Positions 45,709-64,000 of a stretch of DNA of 64,000 bases are shown here, piece after piece (the stretch's first letter is position 1; the number at the start of each line of letters is the position of its first letter). This DNA is from Haliclystus octoradiatus (lineage: Eukaryota; Cnidaria; Staurozoa; Stauromedusae; Haliclystidae). The position numbers were made by a program, and so were the translations under genes. The notes under the pieces were generated by a model. It saw only the letters and a program-made list of their open reading frames with translations. It was not told the DNA's origin and did not search any database. Location: the NCBI GenBank assembly GCA_916610825.1, contig OU744448.1, positions 2,653,501 to 2,717,500 of the forward strand. Reading direction: 5' to 3'.

Positions 45709-48700
45709 ATGAGTATTACGATAGGTCAACTTAAATTTGTATTTTACAAAGCACATCGCTTAAATCAAATTATATATTATTTGTTGTGTTTGCTTAGCTG
45801 TGGTTTGTTGCTAATATGGAGTTATTGGAATACTGATTTTTACATCAAATGGACACACCGTAAATGTCAACCAAGATGTGCAACAGCATTGGTAATCATT
45901 GATAAAGAAAAGCACGAAACATCTGTCTCATATGTAACATCAAGAAACGTTGAAAATGCAGAAAAGGAGAAAAATATTGATGGATTAAAATACAAATTAA
46001 CAAACTTAGAGGAAGAACTCCATGAACTAAAACATGAAAGTTCCAAAATCACTGATTTGGAAAATATTAGATCTGAACAAATTGATGAATTAAAATATTT
46101 TGAGTATCAATTTCATCGATATTTTATCATCCAGAATGAAGTTATCAAACTACTAATTTTCAATGCAAAGGAATTGATGCAAGAGAATTTCATTGATGAA
46201 AAGAATGGCTTATTAATGGAATTATATCTACATCTTCAGACAATTTTCACAGAAAATGTCATTCTTGTACCAAAACGTTCCTATCTCAAAGTATTCTTGA
46301 TGTTGATTTCAAATCCGTTTTACGCATTTCAATTTGGAACAGTTATTTTATGGGCAATTGAAGGGTACTTTATGTTTGGAACTTTCATAATTGTCGTGTC
46401 ATTGTCATGCCTGATTATTACAACGTTCATAACAAAGAAAGAACGCGATCGTCTGAGAAATATGGTTGCAGGAGGAATTAAAATCGAAGTATGGAGGAAA
46501 GAAAATGAAAATGAATTAGCAAAAGCCACAATAATAAATTCACATGAACTTATACCTGGTGATCTTATAACAATCAATGAGGATGTTATCTTTCCGTGTG
46601 ACGCACTCCTTGTGAATGGAACATGTGTAGTTAATGAAAGTATGTTGACTGGGGAAAGTGTACCCGTTCTAAAAACCTCACAATCGATCCAAGAAATTAA
46701 AGCTGGTAACGACATCACGGAGAATAAACAACACACCATTTACAATGGTACGCATGTATTACAAACCAAATCAACCAATCACGACAGACCTACGCAAGCT
46801 ATTGTCATGAGAACAGGATTTGCAACAATGAAAGGTGATCTTATTCGTCAATTGGTTTTACCCAAAAGAATTGACTTTTTATTTTATAGTGATTTCTTCA
46901 AATTTATATTATGCTTAACTATTCCAGCTTTGGCGGGATCAATTTATTCATTTTACAGCTTTTTACAGATCGGTGTGCCTTTAGGTCATGTCATTGTCCG
47001 GGCATTGAGTCTGATCACGTTGATGATCCCGCCTGATCTACCTGTAGTATTAGCTGTAAGTCTCTTACTTGCTGCGAGACATCTAAGCAGACAGAGTATC
47101 ACATGTATAGAATTACCACGGATAAGTCTTGCTGGACGTATTAGCTGTTTTTGTTTTGATAAGACAGGAACATTAACTGAATCAGATCTCATATTGGAAG
47201 GTGTGATCGAATGTTGCGAGGACAAAAAAATCAACCAATTGACTGTAGGCATGGAAGACCTAAAATCTGATTGGTTAATGCAATGTATGAGTAGTTGTCA
47301 TTCATTGGTTTTTATGAATGATAAACTAGAAGGTGATAGCCTAGAAAAAGAAATGTTTCAATTTATCAAAGCAGAATTAAAAAAAGAAGGGGATAAAAGA
47401 ATTGTTACTTTTGAAGACTCTAAAAAGCAAAATAAACATTTTGAAGTTGTCAAAGTCTTCCCGTTTGAATCTTCATTATGTCGAATGAGCTGTGTTGCCA
47501 TAGATACAGAAGACAGTTCAACATGTCGCGTATTTTGCAAAGGTTCCCCAGAAGTGATTTCAAAATTGGCAATTGGGGATAGTATTCCAGGTAATTACGA
47601 TGATGTAGTTCAAAAATATACAAACGAAGGATGCAGAATACTTGCTTTAGCTGGCAAAGATTTTACAATTGATGAAAAGGGTCAATATACTCGTGATGAT
47701 GTTGAAAATGAGCTTAAATTTCTTGGTTTATTAGTATTTCAAAACATGTGTATGAAAGAAACAAAACCGGCTATCCTTGAATTAAAACAAGCTAATATCC
47801 GTACTGTAATGGTCACTGGTGATCATCTATTGACAGCGTTACATATTGCAAAGGATTGTGGGATGATTAATCCAGATTACAAGATTTACAAAATCAATTT
47901 AAAATCCAATGGTATCCTTGCTTACAAAAGAATCGATGCTGCTAATGAAATTGTATCAAATGCCGATGAGTTACCAGTAGAATGCCACGTGGTTTTAACA
48001 GGTGACGTATTTCAATTAATTCATGACAAATATCCAGATTCATTTGAGCGTGTTTTACTACATGGAACAGTGTATGCTCGAATGAGTCCAGACCAGAAAA
48101 CAGAGCTTATACGATGTTTAAAGGCATTAGATTACTGCGTGGCAATGTGCGGGGACGGAGCGAATGATTGTGGGGCACTTAAAGCTGCTGATGTTGGCAT
48201 ATCATTATGCGAGGCTGAAGCTTCCGTGGCATCACCGTTTACAAGTAAAATACAAAATGTATCATGTTGTCCTAAGTTAATCAAAGATGGTAGATCTTCC
48301 CTGGTTACAACGACCATGCTATTTACGTTTGTGATGCTTGGCGCATTTCTGCTTGGTTCGCTTGCTGTTGTTTTATCTACACTTGGCGTGGGCATGAGTG
48401 ACTTTGGACAGATATACGCGTACTTTACTCAATTTATACCATATACAGTTGCGATGATGCTAGCCCACCCAAACAGTGTGTTACATAAGAAGAAACCTCG
48501 TTTTGCTTTATTTCGCCTCGATCTTATTTGTACAACGCTATTATTTATTGCTACTTATTTTTCTGGATTTTATTTCTTGTATAAATTAACACAGTCTCAA
48601 ACATGGTATAAGCCTCCTTCTTCATTCGATAATTCTGGTCAAAATTATTTATTCTATGCTTATGAACACACGATTACATTGAACATTCTTATGATAAATT

Positions 48701-49077
48701 TTCCAATTATTGTATTCATTTTATACGCAGGCGCACCACACAGAGAACCATTATATAGAAATTATTTTTTGATTGTTTATATGGGACTGGCAGCTAGTCT
48801 TAATCACGTGATGGTGTTATTTCCATGGCCACATTTTGTTAAGTTATTTAAATTAGTAATAATTCCAGATTTTAAATTTAGATTATACATTGTTATTATA
48901 AATATAGTTACATCAATTATAGCTTATGGAATATGGCACTGTGGTAATAATTCTAAAATTGTTAAGAAATTGTTTAATTTTATTCGTCGCAAAAAGGAAT
49001 CACGTATGAAATATAAAAGATTATTAAAAAAATTAAAAAATAATGGTGTCGAGAATGAAAAATATTTGATAGCTTGA
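45709..49077 (+). CDS. P5B-like P-type ATPase, copy B
   Basis: Intronless, 1122 aa, with every motif of copy A at the same position: TGES, PPDLP (441-445), DKTGTLTE (D484), KGSPE, TGD, MSPDQK, GDGAND. The cytosolic domains differ from copy A at roughly a dozen residues over 405 (446-850). Membrane regions differ far more: about 17 of 63 residues at 861-923 and about 17 of 45 at 991-1035, including E908 in copy A to Q908 here. Predicted role is ATP-driven transport across an internal membrane, substrate unknown and possibly different from copy A. Head-to-head with copy A, 5.2 kb apart. An AATAAA lies about 60 bp after the stop. Confidence 0.93.
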   Translation: MSITIGQLKFVFYKAHRLNQIIYYLLCLLSCGLLLIWSYWNTDFYIKWTHRKCQPRCATALVIIDKEKHETSVSYVTSRNVENAEKEKNIDGLKYKLTNLEEELHELKHESSKITDLENIRSEQIDELKYFEYQFHRYFIIQNEVIKLLIFNAKELMQENFIDEKNGLLMELYLHLQTIFTENVILVPKRSYLKVFLMLISNPFYAFQFGTVILWAIEGYFMFGTFIIVVSLSCLIITTFITKKERDRLRNMVAGGIKIEVWRKENENELAKATIINSHELIPGDLITINEDVIFPCDALLVNGTCVVNESMLTGESVPVLKTSQSIQEIKAGNDITENKQHTIYNGTHVLQTKSTNHDRPTQAIVMRTGFATMKGDLIRQLVLPKRIDFLFYSDFFKFILCLTIPALAGSIYSFYSFLQIGVPLGHVIVRALSLITLMIPPDLPVVLAVSLLLAARHLSRQSITCIELPRISLAGRISCFCFDKTGTLTESDLILEGVIECCEDKKINQLTVGMEDLKSDWLMQCMSSCHSLVFMNDKLEGDSLEKEMFQFIKAELKKEGDKRIVTFEDSKKQNKHFEVVKVFPFESSLCRMSCVAIDTEDSSTCRVFCKGSPEVISKLAIGDSIPGNYDDVVQKYTNEGCRILALAGKDFTIDEKGQYTRDDVENELKFLGLLVFQNMCMKETKPAILELKQANIRTVMVTGDHLLTALHIAKDCGMINPDYKIYKINLKSNGILAYKRIDAANEIVSNADELPVECHVVLTGDVFQLIHDKYPDSFERVLLHGTVYARMSPDQKTELIRCLKALDYCVAMCGDGANDCGALKAADVGISLCEAEASVASPFTSKIQNVSCCPKLIKDGRSSLVTTTMLFTFVMLGAFLLGSLAVVLSTLGVGMSDFGQIYAYFTQFIPYTVAMMLAHPNSVLHKKKPRFALFRLDLICTTLLFIATYFSGFYFLYKLTQSQTWYKPPSSFDNSGQNYLFYAYEHTITLNILMINFPIIVFILYAGAPHREPLYRNYFLIVYMGLAASLNHVMVLFPWPHFVKLFKLVIIPDFKFRLYIVIINIVTSIIAYGIWHCGNNSKIVKKLFNFIRRKKESRMKYKRLLKKLKNNGVENEKYLIA

Positions 49078-51091
49078 AGGTGGAAAATTTGATTATCAAA
49101 ACAAATTTATTGTTACTTTATTTGATGAAAATAATAAATATATGATTACTGCATTATATTTAAAAAAATTATTACAGATATTATATTTGTTTGCTTAAAT
49201 TGACAACATTCAACAATATATGTTTCTATTTAAAAAATGTTGATGTTTAAATTTATTTACGAACATTTTTGATCAGATTATAATTATTATTTGATCGAAC
49301 TTCTAGATTATTATTTCAACTATATATCTTATTTGAACTACAATCTTAAATTTTAATTTACTTCAGTATTGTATATAAATCATAAATCGAATGTAGCTAA
49401 TATAGCTAACTGCTTCAACATATACACTCCACAATACACAACTTAAAATGACATGTATTCAATACAGTTATTACTAGTTATGGTTTAATTCATGAAAATT
49501 GTAGAAATTACATTATATAAAAAGCTGTAATTCAATACAATAATTTTTTAAGTAATGTCGTTAATGTTTTTGTATAATCAAATTTATATCTTTGATAATA
49601 TATCTGATTATAAAATATATCGATTTATTTTATATTGTGATTTCCTATTCTTCCTGAGGTTAGTTAGATTTTGCAAGTAGTAAGGAAGCACACATAAATA
49701 TATTTATAAATGACGTACTGTATTCTAAAGCCTGCATTCCCATTTTTGAATCAGGAGTAGCTCAAGATCGATTGACGGTTCCTCCTATAACTTTTTCAAG
49801 TTCGATCACCCACAGGAACTGGCCTTATATGTCGTATGTTAATCTGTAAATGCGAATGTCAGTCGTTTTGAAACCCCATATCATCTGATAGAGATAATTG
49901 CAAATAATTGTGCCTAACGGGCTTTGTTTTTTCAAATTCTTCCTTTGATTCGCGAATCGAAAGAAAATGTGCTTGATGGTTTGTTAATATTTACCGATCC
50001 GCGGTGGCAGAGTAAATTAGAAAACTCTGAATAACATCGAAGGAGCTGTATTATTCAGCCAATAATTAGCCTAGCAACGCGGGTAGGACAGTGCTAGTAA
50101 TATCAAATAATAAAGTGTTCACGATCTGAGAGGCTTCGCCCCCCCGAGGGGTAGCCCTTCCATACTTTTGGTATACGGGGACGTTGAAATTATAGTGGGG
50201 TACCTTTTTCAAAATTCAGCTAAAAATTTTAGGGTACGCTTTCCCTCTGTGTTTTGGTTAAGAAAATTCGTAACAACAAATTCTGTTATATTGTTTAGTG
50301 CTTGATGAAATCATGAGGTGACAATTTACTAGTTAGCTATTCTAGACAAGCCTGACATGTGCCCCAGCCTCAAACAAATCATTCTTGAAAGAATAGGATC
50401 TAGCCTCTTTCTATCGCAGGCCTTTATTTCGCGAGGCGTTACGCAGAAATGAGGACCGGGACGTAATGAGGCTAGACTGGATCGTGACGCAAGCTAGAAA
50501 AACCAGGACCTATGTCATTTTGAATCCAAACCGATTTGGGAACGAGGATTTACTGATGTTTCCAGAAGGATGAATTAATTTGGATTCTATTTTAGGAGTG
50601 AAAATTACTATAGGTAGGAAATTTTTACAACAGAGCATTGCCCTCATTCTTCTGTTCTGATAAATTCCTAAAAATACAACTATATTATTACTGCAGAATG
50701 CCATATATTTACATTTCTGATGTAATTATGATTTGGGAGTCAGGTAATTTCACATCAAAAATACCATATTTTTCGCAAGTAGTATCAATCATATATTATC
50801 TTTTCTAATTATAAATTGAAATTTAGGATGAAGTATAATTTAATATAAATAGTTATTCACAATTTTTCTAAAATGATTTGTTTATTATTTTGAATAAATT
50901 AATATATGATGTCATTTGATATCCCTTTAACAACCCATTAAAAATGTTTAATTTATTATAAAGTTAATTTTAATAATTTTTAAAGTTAAATTGAGCAACT
51001 GTAAGTTTTACTATTACTACGGTTACAAATCCGACAGATTGAATATATATTTTTTAAAACGGGGTTCCGCCCGTTTATCCGTCATGAGGAA
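49078..51091. other. Intergenic between P5 ATPase B and calcium channel subunit
   Basis: Both neighbours end here (convergent). Mostly AT-rich, with a G/C-run repeat fragment at about 50140-50240 and a short relic 'ccgcccgtttatccgtcatg' near 51066. No gene recognised. Confidence 0.5.
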
Positions 51092-63230
<12,139 letters not shown>

Positions 63231-63519
63231 CTAAATTCAGTAAAAATAAATGTAGAAATTAGGTGAAATCGGAAGGAAATAATATTAACTGACTTCAATG
63301 TGATTGTTTAACATTAATTTCTGAATGTTCCAAATATATAATGCTCTTTTTTCTAATTATAAAAGCTCAATGATCACATAATATTGCTTAGCCTAGCTCC
63401 ACAAGAGGCCATTGTTAGTGGAGTACAGGGGCATGTGGCACAAATCTAAATCTTGGGTGGGTATTAAATAGATACTTCAATTCAACAACACGGAGATACT
63501 CAATGATCTATATACACTA

Positions 63520-63894
63520 AAAAAGTAATGTAGACGGTGTCGCCCTACCGAGGGCACCCGTACCACTCTTCTATTTCTAGATGAGTGACTTTTTTCGCTG
63601 AGAGCAATGATTTTAAACGCTCTTTGTTGATCTCAGCCGCGACACTGCAGATCAATTTCAACAGATTTCATGGCAGACAGGTATCGATTGTCAATGCGCA
63701 ACGATGCGCCGCAGCTACTCACAATGCAATTCCCTCTGGACCATTCCATCCGCCATCCTCAGATAGTACTCATTTGATGTTTCAGATAAAGTCAAGGCTG
63801 AGTTGACCTTAGGGGGATTCGAACCACAGTCGATCAGATATGATCCGATCTAAAGTTCGGTTGCTCTGACATCTGAGCTAATCCACCTAACACA
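63520..63894 (-). mobile_element. Full-length SINE, minus strand, 12-bp target duplication
   Basis: Reverse complement of the 2394 SINE: 3' end 'gtaatgtagacggtgtcgcc' first, tRNA-like head 'gctctgacatctgagctaat' last. The perfect duplication CTATATACACTA flanks it at 63508-63519 and 63895-63906, so the insertion is recent. Confidence 0.85.
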
Positions 63895-64000
63895 CTATAT
63901 ACACTACCAATACTAAAACCATGAAAATGCCATCAAACTGTTGTGAAAACACCATGAAAATGTAAAAAATGAAAACAACGAATTTTGTAGCCCATGAAAA

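Overview
This is animal nuclear DNA, very AT-rich. Genes with canonical GT/AG introns, a eukaryotic tRNA-Asn, tRNA-derived SINEs, non-LTR retrotransposons and many MITEs all point to an invertebrate, probably marine. I cannot place the phylum from this sequence alone.

Layout. (1) 11-18130 (+): a complete RRP8 (nucleomethylin) gene in five coding exons, which I assembled by hand. Its last intron (5838-18025) holds a truncated LINE remnant, a ~700 bp tandem repeat, blocks of a 15-16 bp minisatellite (core TTGCGAAGAA), a near full-length non-LTR retrotransposon with a MADF and CCCH-finger first ORF, an inverted 3' copy of that element, and a foldback element. (2) 19081-25403: two intronless beta-1,3-glycosyltransferase (GT31) genes facing each other. 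(3) 37189-49077: two intronless 1122-aa P5-type ATPases in divergent orientation, with two CR1/Jockey-like LINE pieces between them. (4) 51092-63230 (-): the last 14 coding exons (389 codons) of a voltage-gated calcium channel alpha2-delta subunit gene whose 5' part lies beyond the window. A tRNA-Asn gene and two SINEs lie in or near its introns.

Assembly warning. Exactly 500 N (27111-27610) separate two ~9.96 kb stretches, 17150-27110 and 27611-37572. They appear identical apart from two homopolymer-length differences. This is best read as two overlapping contigs that were not merged. RRP8 exon 5, both glycosyltransferases and the C-terminus of the first P5 ATPase are therefore listed twice, but probably exist once in the genome.

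No operon-like logic links the genes. The most interesting biology is in the two young inverted gene pairs, where conserved domains are nearly identical while the P5 ATPase membrane segments and the glycosyltransferase stem regions have diverged; in the retrotransposon with its unusual first ORF sitting in a minisatellite; and in a SINE that has duplicated a splice donor of the calcium channel gene.
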